Below, piece by piece: positions 1 to 13,700 of a stretch of DNA of 64,000 nt. This DNA comes from Hypomesus transpacificus. Lineage: Eukaryota > Chordata > Actinopteri > Osmeriformes > Osmeridae. The number at the start of each line of letters is the position of its first letter. The first letter of the stretch is position 1. The stretch spans positions 4,304,466 through 4,368,465 of the forward strand of contig NC_061062.1 in the NCBI RefSeq assembly GCF_021917145.1, in the 5' to 3' direction. Both the position numbers and the translations under genes were made by a program. Below the pieces are notes generated by a model. The model did not search any database, had not been told where the DNA came from, and saw only the letters and a program-made list of their open reading frames with translations.

Positions 1-345
1 CACAGGACAGTGAAGGGAGGAGAGAGGACGACACAGGACAGTGAAGGGAGGAGAGAGGACAACACAGGACAGTGAAGGGAGGAGAGAGGGAGACACAGGA
101 CAGCAAAGGGAGGAGAGAGGACGACACAGGACAGCGAAGGGAGGAGAGACACGAGGACACAGGACAGTGAAGGGAGGAGAGAGGACGACACAGGACAGTG
201 AAGGGAGGAGAGAGGACGACACAGGACAGTGAAGGGAGGAGAGAGGACGACACAGGACAGCGAAGGGAGGAGTGACTCGAGAACACAGGACAGCAAAGGG
301 AGGAGTGACAGGAGGAAAAAGAAAGAAAGAACGCACCTCGTCTCA
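1..345. repeat. 31-bp minisatellite, about 10 copies
   Basis: Tandem unit beginning cacaggacagtgaaggg, 31 bp, with minor variants (gacga to gagac). Lies in the stard9 intron after exon 15. Open frames across it are repeat artefacts. The rest of 346-716 shows no exon, only GT-rich sequence near 600-717. Confidence 0.95.
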
Positions 346-716
346 CAAGTTCTGTTTTGTTTTATGTCGGAGCAGGACGCAGAGACAGAGAGAAAGAAGA
401 GCAAGGAGGAAGTGTCTAGCAGAGGGAACAAAGAAGGTCTCAGTCAGGCAGCTCAACTTCACCAAAGCAGGACAGAAGTTTGAGGTATAGCAGTATATAT
501 AGTAGCATCATCAAGGTATAAATAGAATGCGAGTTGGCTGCATGTCTCATTAACGTTAATACCGATGTGCAGTGTGTACTGCATGTTTGAGTGTACTGCA
601 TGTTTGAGTGTGTGCGTGCACTGTGCATTTGACTGTGTGTGTGTTCTTGCTTGCTGGGGCATACTGTGTGTGTACTGTATGTCTGACTGCGTGTGTGTGT
701 GTGAGCGTGTGTGTAC

Positions 717-3700
717 CCTGAGATGGTAGAAAGTGACCCCAGTGCTGAGGACGTCTCTGTCTAGTGTGACAAGGTGGGGCAGCAGGGAGTGGACGAGGAA
801 GCCAGCCCTGTCTCTGTTAATGTCAACACTGTACTTCTCCAGCAGCTCCTGCTTGTCCCGCCAGCTCTCTGACCAGTCCTTAGTGAGCTGCTCCACCTGG
901 ACAAACACACACACACACACACAGGAGTGTCAGGGGTGTGTCTGTGGTGTGTTATGGAACAGCGAGATGTTTCAGGGAGCTTGTCAGGCATGTTCAGTCA
1001 CCTTGAGCTCGTTCTGCAACACGATATCAGAGAGGTTTCCATCCCTCTCGTCGCTCAGGGATGGACTGGGGTTACGCTGCGGGGGGGAAGGACACGTACG
1101 ATTGGTCAACTCTGACCGCCAAAAGTATGAAGGGACAACCAGCAGCAGAGTGTAGAGTGTGTGATTCACAGTGTGTGGTTCATAGTGTGTGGTTCACAGT
1201 GTGTGGTTCAGAGTGTGTGGTTCAGCAGCATGTGGTTCAGTAGCGTGTAGTTCATAGTGTGTGGTTCATAGTGTGTGGTTCACAGTGTGTGGTTCATAGT
1301 GTGTGGTTCACAGTGTGTGGTTCAGAGTGTGTGGTTCAGCAGCATGTGGTTCAGTAGCGTGTGGTTCAGTAGTGTGTGGTTCAGTAGTGTGTAGTTCATA
1401 GTGTGTGGTTCATAGTGTGTGGTTCAGTAGCGTGTGGTTCAGTAGCGTGTGGTTCCTGGAGGAACAGCCTACCATCTCGAAGCTGAGCAGCATGCTCTTC
1501 AGACGGTCGATCTCCTGGCGCAGCTCCCTGATCAGCCTCACACTGGCCTCCTGCAGCAAGCACACAACAATGGAGCAAAGGAGCACAACAAACCCCAGTG
1601 AAACACAACACAGCAGAGAAGTACACGTCACACTCACAACACACACGATAGTGTTCCTACAATTTTCTTTGGGATCAATAAAAGTACCTACCTACACACA
1701 CACACACACACACACACACACCCACGTCTCCAGAGCATGTACCTCATTGACGCGGGGCTTGTTGACAATGTTCCTAGCATGGGCTGCGTAGCGTAGCGTG
1801 CTGAGAGTCTCATTGTAGCTGGAGCCGGAGGGGGAGACAGCTGCAGCACACAGGAAGTCGTCATGACACACAGGAAGTAGACACGACACACAGGAAGTAG
1901 ACACGACACAGGAAGTAGTCATTACATAGAAGAAGTCATCATTACAAACACCGGTTTTGTTACACACAGGAAGTAGTTGTTACAGAGAACAAGTCATCAT
2001 TACCACAGGGAGAAGTCATTACACACACATGACTGACAGCATGGGGTACAACCAACACTGGGGTCAAACTGTTAGGAGGTCCAGTTCCTTACTGGCGATC
2101 ATGATGGTCTTGGAGTTTCCTCCCAGGCTGTCCTTCAGCAGCCAGGTGAGGACCGAGTCTCTGTAGGGGATGAAGCAGTGCCTCCTCCCCCCCCCTCCTC
2201 CCCCACCTCCTCCCCCAGACAGAGAGCTGGCCTGGCTGCCCATCACGCTGGCCTCCCCCTCACTGGCCACGCTGTTGATGCTCTGGCTGCTGCTGGACAT
2301 CTGGGAGTTCTGGGCTGAGGCGGGAGGGGGGGGGGGGTAAGAAGAGAGACAGGAACAGTACCGTTAAGCGAGGCGTCCACAGGTACTGGAGGCAGAGCAG
2401 AAATGGTGAACGTGAGCGGTCGCCATTCCCATTCGACAGTGTTCGCATGCAATCCTGCCTCGGCCCATACTCTGTCCATATGTTCATCCCATGACCCCTC
2501 CCCCCGTGTTTACCCAGGGCAGAGATGACGATGCCCAGGGTGACCAGGGACTTGTTGATGTTGGATCCTTCCGTCAGTCTGTCTCTGCAGTAGTGGGGGT
2601 CGGCTCTCTCACTGTCAAACACAGACCCGGACGTCAGTTCAACAGAACACTACAGAGGTGTTCCACAGTTCATCCACTAGGGGGCAGCTGGGCTCAAGGA
2701 CAACGCAGACATCTTCCGGGAGGTTTCGGAAATGTCTGCTTTCACAATGACGCACATCTGTTGCGTTGAAGGAGTGCAAGATTATTTACAACTGATACAC
2801 AATTGACAACAAAACAATGCAAAGTTGCTGTTACGATCCCATCTTCTACAGAGTCAAAGCCATCACAGACGCAAAGGTTGAACCAGACCGTCACGCCCCA
2901 CCTACCTCCCAGCTAGGTCCACCAAGTTGATCTTACTGACGATCTCAGAAGGCAGGTTGTTCTCCAGAATAGCCTGTAGAAGACACACAATCACCATCAA
3001 ACACTCCACCTCCGCCAATACGCTGCTACCCTCGGTCATGGGCTCTGGCTCCGGCAGACGGGAGCCCTGATTGGTGGGGGGGTGAGGGCGTGACCTGGGT
3101 ATACTGGATGGTGAAGATGGCATGGGAGCGGCTGCTGGCATCGTGGATGTGGGTCGCCGCGGTGATGCGGTTGGCGATGCCCTCCTCGAGAAGATCCACG
3201 GCCCGCCTGTAGTCTGATGCCGTGTGTTGAGAAAGGTCTGACACACACACACATGTACACACACACACACACACGTACACACACATAGCGCATTTACAAT
3301 ATGTATGCTACAGAAAGTCTTCCTTAAATGCAGAGTCAGTACGAATGTGGACCGAACAGCACTGAGCTTAACGACGACTCATTCGGAATTCTGATGGGCG
3401 CATCCGAAAATGGGTGCAGTCGTGCGCATTTGTGTCTTCAAGAGAATTGAGTCTCATCCAATTTCAAATTCACACACATATATTCGAGGGTGACTGGAAC
3501 CGTGAGCAAGCAAGGTCCCTTGACAAGACTCGTGAATGTGAAGATGGGGGGGGCGGGGGGGGGGGGGGGGGGGGCAAGCTGGGGCCAGTTGTACTGTCAG
3601 AGGGGCCAGTTACATTAAACCTTATTGTTGTCGTATCGTTTACTTCACCGCATTGCAGGCATCAACAGGCAAAGGGCCGTGTTTATAATGATTCAGACTC

Positions 3701-4968
3701 TACATTTAGGGCGGCCGCAAAGGGGTGCAAGGTTGTCGTCACAGGGGCACTTGATATGAAGAGCCAGCAGGGGGTGGCTATCTCCAGCTCTGCTCCCTGG
3801 AGATCCAGCTCACTGCAGCTCACAGTGGAAAATATCTGACAATGAGTTGGCTTCCTCTACCGAGGTGAATCAGATTTAGAGTTCCTCACAGCTCATCACA
3901 CACCCGACACACACACACACACACTCATCCAAACCTCACACCGTCTTCACACACACTCCGCTAAACCTCACGTCATCCCGCACACTCATAACCCTCACAG
4001 TATCATCACACACGCACGCACACACACGCAACAGTTGAGAGAGTGTTATCACTAACACACGCGGTGCCTCCAGCCAATCCAGTAGAACTTGGTACGACAA
4101 AAGTTCGAAGAATGTGTCCGATTTCCAGTTTAGACCGGAAGTCTAAAGCAGGAGACGACCTCGAGCAGAATCCCCGGCGTCTCTCCGGCCGGGGGGGGGA
4201 CCTGCGGAGGGAGCAGGAGCAGCAGGAGCAGCAGCAGCAGCAGCAGCAGCGCGGCCCAGTCTCCTCAGTGTTTACAGAGCATGCACTCCCATGTGCTGCT
4301 GGTCACCACAAGGAAGTGACGTCACTTCCTCAGGCCCTTCGGGGATTTCTCCTGATGCACAGACAATGGGGGGATGTAGGGCCCGCATGAAGAAAGGAGG
4401 GAAGAAGGGGGTGGACGATGGAGTGAAGGGGGGGGGGGGGGAGAGAGAGTGTGGGAGAGAAAGAGAGAGAGAGAGAGCAAGAGATAGCCTCAGAGAAAAA
4501 GAGAGAGAGGGAGAGCGAGCGAGAGAGCGAGAGCCAGTACCTAGGTTGCGGCCAGCATTGCACTGCTAGATGTAATCAAAGCCCAGAACAAAGTCTGCCC
4601 TGACCACATGCCCCTCGGAATGACCTCTACACCCAAACAACACCCAAACGCAACCACACACACGCCGCCACTGTACCAAAACGCCTCCGACCACGGAGAC
4701 AGAAACATACCTAAACACGTCATGAACTGAACAAGGGACTTGGCTTGGAAATGTGGAGAAGAAATGGCTGTCCTGCGGCAAGACTTTCAGGCGAGTTTCT
4801 CCCTACGCAGCGCCGCCCTGTGGCTGGGCCGGGGTAGTGCGGCGGACTCACCCTGGACGTAGGGGCCCTTCTCTGGGTGCTCCCTGACCCTCAGAGAGGC
4901 CCTCTTCTTCTGGTCCCCACCTCCGAGCAGGTCCCGCACGCGCTCATTATAGATCTCCAGGAAGCTAG

Positions 4969-5029
<61 letters not shown>

Positions 5030-7185
5030 GAGAGGTAGAGAGATATGGAATGAGAGTGTTCTATCATGCTATTGGATCCCAGGATGTTTTGCTGTCACTC
5101 TGGCATCAGCAGGCAGAGATCCGGAGGTGCTAACACGAACGAGTGGCGAACGAGTGAGCGACAAACAACATCTTCACCCTGAAACAGGACAGAAGCGGTG
5201 GAGGAGAGCGGCGGGGGGGGGGGGTCCGCTTACCTGACCTCAACCCGACTGGAGCTCTGTCCGTCTGGGAAGCTGCCCTCCGATCTGAACAGGCCCTGGG
5301 GGAAGACGAGAGGGAGGAGGTCAGGTGATGTTGAACGCACTGACCGTATCCAGCTGACCGTGTCTGCTGTCCGGGTCTCGGGCCGTCCACTCACCTGACA
5401 GATCCTGGGGGTCAGACCCATGGAGTCCTGGAGAGAGAGAGGAGGAGGGGAGAAATGGAGAGCACAGGAGAAGTGGAGAGAGAAGAAGAGGAGAGGAGAA
5501 GAGAGAGAGAGCAGAGAAGAATCATTGACTGCATTGAAAATGTATGACCCTCCGTGACCCTGTACCTTCCCAGGAAAGAGATGCCCTTGGGGCCTCACTC
5601 ACCGGGGTGCCCATCATGGTGTAGGTCTTCCCAGTGCCTGTCTGGCCGTAGGCAAACAGACACACGTTGTATCCTGCCGACGCTCCGGACAGAACCGACA
5701 CACCCAGGTCCTGGAACACCTGCAGACACACACGCACGCACCCAAAAGCAGCCAATCAAAACAAAGGCTAGAGAAAAGCAATGGGGCCAGTGCGTTGAGC
5801 AAGAGGTCTGAAAAACCAGAGCGCCGTGTGAGTGGGTGTCCAGTGTGTTTATCTGCTGTGTTGGGTCTGATCCAGAGCCAGCCCCAGCCAGAGGAACGAG
5901 ACCAGCCACAGCATTGAGGAGAGTGAGATCTGATCAAGGGCCAGCCACAGCAACGGCTGCTTTCTGCTGAGGTGTTTGGGTAAGGAACAGGGAGGACAGT
6001 TAATACTGAGAGTAAACACCCCAGTGAAGCAAGGAGGGTGTGAGAGAGAGAGCGAGAGAGCAAGAGAGTGAGAGAGAGAGAGAGAGAGAGAGTGTGTATG
6101 TATAAACATTTCTTGGGCCTAAAACTTCAACAGCTCCTTCAGGAGTGTGATGGACAGAGATCAGGTCTAGAGGAGGTTCCATCTGTTCCCGAACCACTTT
6201 TGTCCTCCTGTTGTCCTACCCCCTCCCCCCCTGCCTGGGGGAGGCCGGGCAGAGGCGACCTCAGCCCTGGGCCAGGCTCCTGGCCCTCCACCCAGGCCCC
6301 AGCTTCAGGCCTCAGGGTCCAAGCAAACACATGCCAGTCCTGGCAGGAGGAACCTGATCCAGGCCAGAGCCCCAGACGCAGCACATTCTCTCCCAGGAGC
6401 ACGGCCCTTACACGGGGAAGGGGGGGAGCATTAGAGGGGGGGAGCCTCGAGGGGTCTGGGAAAACCTGCGAGGAGAAGGAGAGGAATGCTCTCCAGCACC
6501 CAGGGTCACACAGGCTCAAACACAGCCGCCCCCCCCTCGCTTCCATGCCCCTTACCCCTCCAGCGGAACGGGATCGGAGTTGAACTGGATCAACAGAACT
6601 CAGCACAGAGGAGGCGTCGGGCTCGGATGCAGCCTGAAAGCCTTGACGAAAAGCCCCAAACCCCATTAGACGATAGCGACGACACCAAGGTGGTCGTTTT
6701 GGCGAGACCTGCCTCGAGGGATCGTCAGCGTGGTGGTAATAAACAGGATCAACTGGTCTCTGTCTGCTAGGACGGTCAATATTGACCCAACCAGGTGCCG
6801 GGCCTTCACACACTAGCTTATATCTGACTCGGCTTATCTGACTGATCTACACAAACCACCACAGAGGCACCACCACATTGAGGAGTGTGACTAGGCAGTG
6901 TGTGTGTGTGGGGCACGTGTGCACATTCTGTGTGTGCGTGCATGTCAATGTTGTGTAGTAGTAGTATGTATTTGACAGTGTGTGTGCGTGCGTGTGTGTG
7001 TGTGCGTGTGTGTAAGGCCTGTGTGAATGCTCAGACAAAGCCTTTCCTTTACAGTACCGTCCAGTTTTAGGGTCAGACTTGCTACCAGACGGATCCAGTT
7101 GGAACCCCCCCCCCTCCCACCAGTCTCAGTGGTGACTAAAGGCTCACCCACAAAGAAAAGGGGCATCCCGCCCCCACCCCCCCCT

Positions 7186-7219
<34 letters not shown>

Positions 7220-8288
7220 ACACCCCACCTCCTCGCACTAGTTAAAACACGGACATAACCAGGGTCTCTGTCATCAGATAGTCAATAGAGACCTTGTTAA
7301 AAATGCCCTCTCTAAATCACCCGGGCGGGGGTGTGTGGGGGGGTTGGTGGTGGGGGGTATGGGAAGGGCCTGGCGCCCGAGGAACCAGTAGCACCAGTTT
7401 GTGCTAATCCTTCTTCTGCTCTTGATCTCTCAGACACAACAGACAACCTGGTTTAGACCTTTGCACAGAGGGCTGCCCCATTCAGAGAGAGAGAATGGTC
7501 CTTCACGCTGAGAGAGTTGTCCTCCTGAGTGAGCGATAGAGAGAGACAGAGACAGAGAGTTGTCCTCCTGAAAGAGAGAGAAAGAGGAGAGAGGAGAGAG
7601 AGAGAGTTGTCCCTCAGAGCGCTGGACAGATCCACCCGCTCTCTTCACTGTCCTCCCTCATTAAATCCATACTGCGTCATCTGTGTCACCGTGTGTAGGG
7701 CTTCATAGTCAGCCACTGAGAAGACAATGGGACTAGCTTCACACAACCTACTTTCACAGCGCAAAGGGGAGGGGACCATGAACATTTAGGCAGGATGCTG
7801 GGTAACGTAGGTTCTGTTGTTGAGCAGAGCCAGGCAGGGGGGCAGGGGGGGGGGTCAGCCAGGAGGCTGAGGGTGGCCTCGGACAAAACGATCGTCCGAA
7901 AACAACCATACAGACTAAATACTCCTATCAACAGGATGACCGCTGTCATCAGTGGCCCTGTGTGTGTGTGGCGTGTGTGCACTCGTGTTACTGTGTGTTA
8001 CTGTGTGAGATTGTGTTTGAGTGTGTGTGCGCGTGCTTGCAAGTGAGCATGCATGTGTTTTGAGTATGCGCGCATGCCGTTTTCAGCCAGCCCGCAGGAA
8101 ACGGCACCCTCAAACAAAGACTGGAAGACCGTGGAACTGCCTTCCTCCTCCACCACGCACCGCAAACACAGCCCGCCAGGCTGACAACGAGAGAGCAAGG
8201 GAACAATCTAGAACGATTCCTGGCCGCCAGAAAACTCCCGGCCCAAACCATTGGCGGAAGAGGGGAGAGGGGAACCTGCAGGTTCGGT

Positions 8289-8321
<33 letters not shown>

Positions 8322-10695
8322 CTCGAGGGTCCGGAACTGGGTCAGTCCGCCCAGGGGTCAGACGTGGAGCAAGTCGGGACAGACCCTCTGGGACAGAAGC
8401 TGCGTGACGTCTCCTGATAAACAGGGAGCAGGGGTCTGGAGCGGGAGATGGGGGGTCTGGAGCGGGAGATGGGGGGTCTGGAGCGGGAGATGGGGGGTCT
8501 GGAGCGGGAGATGTGGGGCCAGATAAAACCCGCTCTGTTGTTAAACAAGAACACGTTTTACAGGGAGGGCCTCAACTGTGGCCTGTCAGAGCAGGGGAAG
8601 AGAGAGAGGAGGAAGGAGAAACAGAGAGAGAGACAGAGAGAGCGAGAACGTGAAGAAACAGTGAGAAAGAGAAGAGAAAATGGAGAGAAAACAGAGTAAG
8701 AGGAAAGAGAGAGAGAGAGAGAGGCAGATGTAATGTTTCAGTTAAAGGCTCAGTCCTCTAATCACTCTGTAGGAGACTCTAGTGGCTGGCTGATTCATGT
8801 GGCCAGCTCCACACCAACTCCTGGAAAACTCCTTACGTACGTGTGCGTGTGCGTGCGTCCCTGGTGTGTGCGCAGGCGTGCGTGTGTAGTGTTGTCAGGG
8901 ATACACTACACACTCGCCAAGGCGAGTGCAGAAGCCACAGTTGAAAATACCAACGCTGTGCTGACGTGATGCAAAAACCTCAGGTTCACTGTTCCGTCAC
9001 CCAGCCCACTTGGGGAGGGGAGTGCGGAGAGGTGGGTGGGGGTCCCACTTTGAGAGGGAGTCACTTGGGTCTGAGCAGGGGCTTAAGTACGGCTCAGTGG
9101 TGGAGTCTTTGGCTGCCGCTTTAGAGATGGCAGGTTCAAATCTCCCTGGATCAAAGTGTCTTCGAAACGAACCCATGAGTATCATAACGTGTCGGAAAAG
9201 CAACACGCATGCTGCTGTCCACCATCAGACTTTGGACTTTCTTTGATTTCTCACTCTCTACCTGTCTGCCTCTCTCTCTCTCTGCATCTGTCCCCGTCTG
9301 TCTCTCTGTCCTGCTCCCAGAGCGGAACAGCTGCACCAGACCCAGAGGGTCGTTGGTTCCCGTCCCAAACTTTCCATCTGGGTTAGACAAACACCACAGC
9401 CGGGTCCGCAGCATAACCAAGCACTGCCGTTCAAGCTCCAGAAACACGTCACTCGGGGATCCTGCTTTCGTGATGCTTCCTACAGCACCACAGCTAGGAC
9501 CCAGAGGAAATGGGGAGAGAGAAAGAGAGAGAGAGAGAGACGGGAGAAGAGAGTGAGACAGAAGGACAATCAACAGAGAGGGACAGAGGACGTTTGTTGG
9601 CACCAGTTCAACAGTGCTCTCATTTGTCATACTTTTACAGCATTTCTAGGTCAGATTAGCATGGGAGGGGAGGGAGGCGGGGGAGAGAAATAGAAGGGGG
9701 AGGGGGAGTCAAACAGATAGGCTGCTCTTCATTTATCACGCCTACCTTCACATGGGAGAACCAGAGAGAGAGAGAAAGAGAGAGAGAGAGCGGAAGGACG
9801 GAAGATAGGCGGAGAGAGGGGCGAAGAGAGACAGCGAGAGAGAGAGAGTGAGAGAGTGGGGGTGGACCCTTTTTCACTAAGCTCTCCAAACCCCCCAACT
9901 GTTGCAGAAACAGACAGGGGGCAAAGGCAAAGGCTAGACGTAAAACAAATAAACACAGCCATATCTGGAGAGACTGGTATGCTGCACCCCTAGGAGAGGG
10001 GGAGGGGAGGAGGGGGAGGAAAGGAGGAGAGTAGGAGGAGGAGGAGAGTAGGAGGAGGAGGAAGAGGAGGAGGAGGAGAGGTGGGGAGGAGGAGGGAGGG
10101 GAGGAGGAGGGAGGGGAGGAGGAGGAAGAAGAGGAGGAGGAGGAGGAGAGAGCAGTGGTATTTGCGACAGAACTGGGGAGGGAATGACTTCCACAGGCTT
10201 CAGACGGATGAGAGCTGGAGGAAATATGGCCAGGGCATGTGTACAGTCCCCCCTCCCTGACTACCTGTGTGCAGGCCAAACCACCTCAAAGACCTTCCCT
10301 CTATTCCTGTTCCTCCACTGGTCAAACTGCTGGGAGCCACTGACGTTCTCCCTGCATCATCTGGGCTTAAAACAAATACATTTGGCTGCCGTCGCCGGAA
10401 AAAAAGTAGCTTGATAAGATTTCGTACAAAAATGTGTACACTGAGGTGTAGAGTTTTTGCAGTGTGGTGAGGTGAGTGTGGATAACCCTTGCAGGGAGCA
10501 GGAGAGTCAGGCCTCAACACTCTGCTCTGTCTCTGCACGGCTCCAACGACACAAAGAGCATGATCAGGTCACACACTGGGTCGACAGAGAGAGAGAGAGA
10601 CAGACAGACACAGAGAGAGAGAGAGACAGACAGACAGAGAGACAGAGACAGAGAGAAAGAGAGAGTGAGAGAGACAGACAGAGAGATAGAGAGAC

Positions 10696-10736
<41 letters not shown>

Positions 10737-13700
10737 AAGACGGAGAGGGAGAGAGAAAAGGAGACATCGAGAGAGAGAGGGGGAAGAACATTAAAATCCA
10801 GCAGGCTGACTTCATTTGGTAATGAAAACCAGCATTGTGTTCCAGATCGTCTCCAGTGACGTGTTTGGCCTGAAATGTTGAAGCGAGGAGAGATGACTTA
10901 GTAGGGCAGCTGGGTTTCTGGCTCAGTGGAGTAGGGGGGGATGTAGCTCTGGGGACCCCCAACCCTTCCCCTCCTCCAGCCCTGGAATTCTCTCCCTCTC
11001 TCTCTCCTTCCCTCTCCCTTTCCCTCCTCCTCTCTCTTTCACTCCATCCAACTCTCTTCCTATCCCTCCCTCTCTCAAACCATCCCTCCTCCTCCCTCTC
11101 TCTATCCCTCCCTACTAACTCCTTGTTTCTCCACCTCCTTCTCTTCTGTATGCCAGATTGTGACCAGTTCCCATGTCAATATCCATGATGCTGCCAGTCC
11201 TTCGACCACTACAGCCATTAGTGAAAGTGGAGAGAGTGAACTCAGAGAGAATGATGCAGTAAGTAAACACATGTAAAGACCAACTGAGGGAGCAGTTAAC
11301 CAGAGACTTACTGAGGGAGCAGTTACCAGACCTCCTTTCTCTCTCCTGCAACTTAACCAGCTGGCTCCAATCAGGAAATACAGCTTGTCTCTGTTCCAAG
11401 GCCCTACCCCAACTCCCTCCCTCCTCGCTTGGGGCTGCCCTCGCCTCTCCTCCACCTCTCCTCTCCTCCCCCTGCCTCTCCTTCACCTCTCCTCCCCTGC
11501 CTCTCCTCCACCTCTCCTTTCCTCCCCCTGCCTCTCCTCCCCCTGCCTCTCCTCCACCTCTCCTCTCCTCCCCCTGCCTCTCCTCCACCTCTCCTCTCCT
11601 CCACCAGCCTCTCCTCTCCTCCCCCTGCCTCTCCTCCCCCTCTCCTCTCCTCCCCCTGCCTCTCTTCCACCAGCCTCTCCTCTCCTCCACCTCTCCTCTC
11701 CTCCCCCTGCCTCTCCTCCACCTCTCCTCTCCTCTCCTCCCCCTGCCTCTCCTCCACCAGCCTCTCCTCTCCTCCCCCTCTCCTCTCCTCCCCCTGCCTC
11801 TCCTCCACCTCTCCTCTCCTCCACCTCTCCTCCTCCACCTCTCCTCCTCCACCTCTCCTCTCCTCCACCAGCCTCTCCTCTCCTCCACCAGCCTCTCCTC
11901 TCCTGGGCTGGAGCAGACGGATGTGCGTTGGAGGACTGGGCTCTCTGTCGCTCTCAGGACCAGATGCAGACCAGGTGGGAGATACCAGTCAGGCCTCAGA
12001 CCTACTTCTCCTTCAGCTCCTCCTCGATACCAGAGGACAGAACAAAACTCGAAAAATACCAACTGTAGAACAATAAAGTGTGTGTTTATAATGCTGGGGC
12101 AAGCATAGCTGCTAATGCCATTAAGTGCTCTCAAGCTGTGCTGGCACAAACTGCTATCTGCCTAGCATTTACATACAAACTGTACCGCTGTTGAAGTCTC
12201 CCCCGTCAATGCCAACGGCTTCATCCGAATGTCACTTAACAATGTTTGTCGTCACTGTCCCCAGAATTGTGCAGCTTCTGTGACGTGGGGCTGGTCAAAG
12301 CCCAGCTTGTCTATCAGCGTCTGTGTGGAATCTCTGTTCACACTGAGACAGGCCTGGAAAAGAGGTCAGCCATGATACGGCAGCCCCTTCGCCCTCACCG
12401 CCACTCCCCCCCCATCCCTTGCCTGTCTTGGGCCACCAGAGGAATGTCTCTGGCTGTCACCAGGACACTGTGACTGGGCAGAACTGAGGGAGGGAGGGAG
12501 GGAGGGGAAAGTGCTGCGCTGCTGTCTCTTCCGTGTGTAGGCTGTCACAGCTTGGTCTTTCTGTGCCACACACAAAGACAGCTCTGAGGAGGAGGGAGGG
12601 ACAGCAGACAAAGACTGCAACACATCAGAGCTCAGCCTGGGCGCACTCTCTCTCTGTCGCTCTCCTTCTCTCTGTATTTCTCTATCCTTCTCTCCTTTTC
12701 TCTGCATGGACAGGCCACAGTATAGGCCCACTCTCTCTCACTCCTTCTCTCTTTCACTCTCCCTCTCACTATCCCACTCTCTCTCTCTCTTTCTGTTTCT
12801 GTGTCAGTGTCACTCTCTCAGTCTTATCTCAAACACAAATCTTTAACAATAATCCAAGTTTCTGATGCTAAAAATGGAACAACCTCAAGACAATGTATTG
12901 CATTGCATGTATTGGAAACCATTTCCTGTGTTGAAGTTTAGAGGGGTGGGGCTTCGTATCTAGTTCCAGCAGCACGCAACCAATCAAAGACACACAATCA
13001 GATGTAATCATCCAATCCGAGGGATATGAAAGGACAGTTGCTGATGATAGTGACGCTAGGAAGGAGGCCCATGGAATTCTGGGTAACAGATGGGACTGAT
13101 ATGTAATCCCTTGAGTAGCCATCTGGACCCCCCCCAAAATAATATTCTTGTTTCCCCCAGGGTCCTTCTCTCTATCCAGAGATCCCACCCCCACCCCCAA
13201 CCCAAAGCTGTTTGTTTTGGACACATTCATGCCAGGTCTCCACCCAGCCGGGCTGGAACACAAGATGAAAACATCCGAATCAAACATCCTCCAGTCCACC
13301 CCGCTCCGTTTGAAGCCATCAGGTGTGTGAAGGTCTCACCTCCTCCTGGGAAGCGTGGTGAGGGTCCGCAGGGTCCACGGACCAGTAGCAGTAGTCAAAG
13401 CCGAATTCCAGAAGCTTCTCTCTGCCGTCGCTGTGTCCGTCCAGGCGCACCTCCGGCTGGGGAGAGAGGCAGACACACAGAGACACGGCTCAAGCTTGAA
13501 CAGGTGTGCATGCCCTGGGCTGCCTCAATGTGTTTCCAGGTCAAGTCTAGAGCACATTGAAAAACAACAACCGTTGACCAAAGTGATGTACAGTCAGAGT
13601 AGCAAAAGAAGGAGACAAGAACCAAAACCTTCGATGGTAACAGGTGAGGGGGCTTGAACAGGTGTGTTTTTATCTTTATGCTATATCAGTCCAGATAACC

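Larger units (their letters stand above)
5720..13339. other. stard9 intron 3 (7.6 kb), no exon recognised
   Basis: Large intron in the motor domain between codons 76 and 77. It holds GA/CT tracts (6020-6095, 9521-9540, 9760-9850, 10584-10760), a purine-rich stretch (10000-10150), a 33-bp poly(C) (7187-7219), a 30-bp poly(G) (8291-8320), a SINE head near 9085 and a CT-rich minisatellite (11426-11905). Open frames here are low-complexity or lack any family similarity I can see. Confidence 0.8.

Noticed and set aside
11115..12149. 344-codon frame rich in Glu, Arg and Gly, and its Ser/Pro counterparts on the other strand
   Set aside because: Produced by a CT-rich tandem repeat inside stard9 intron 3.
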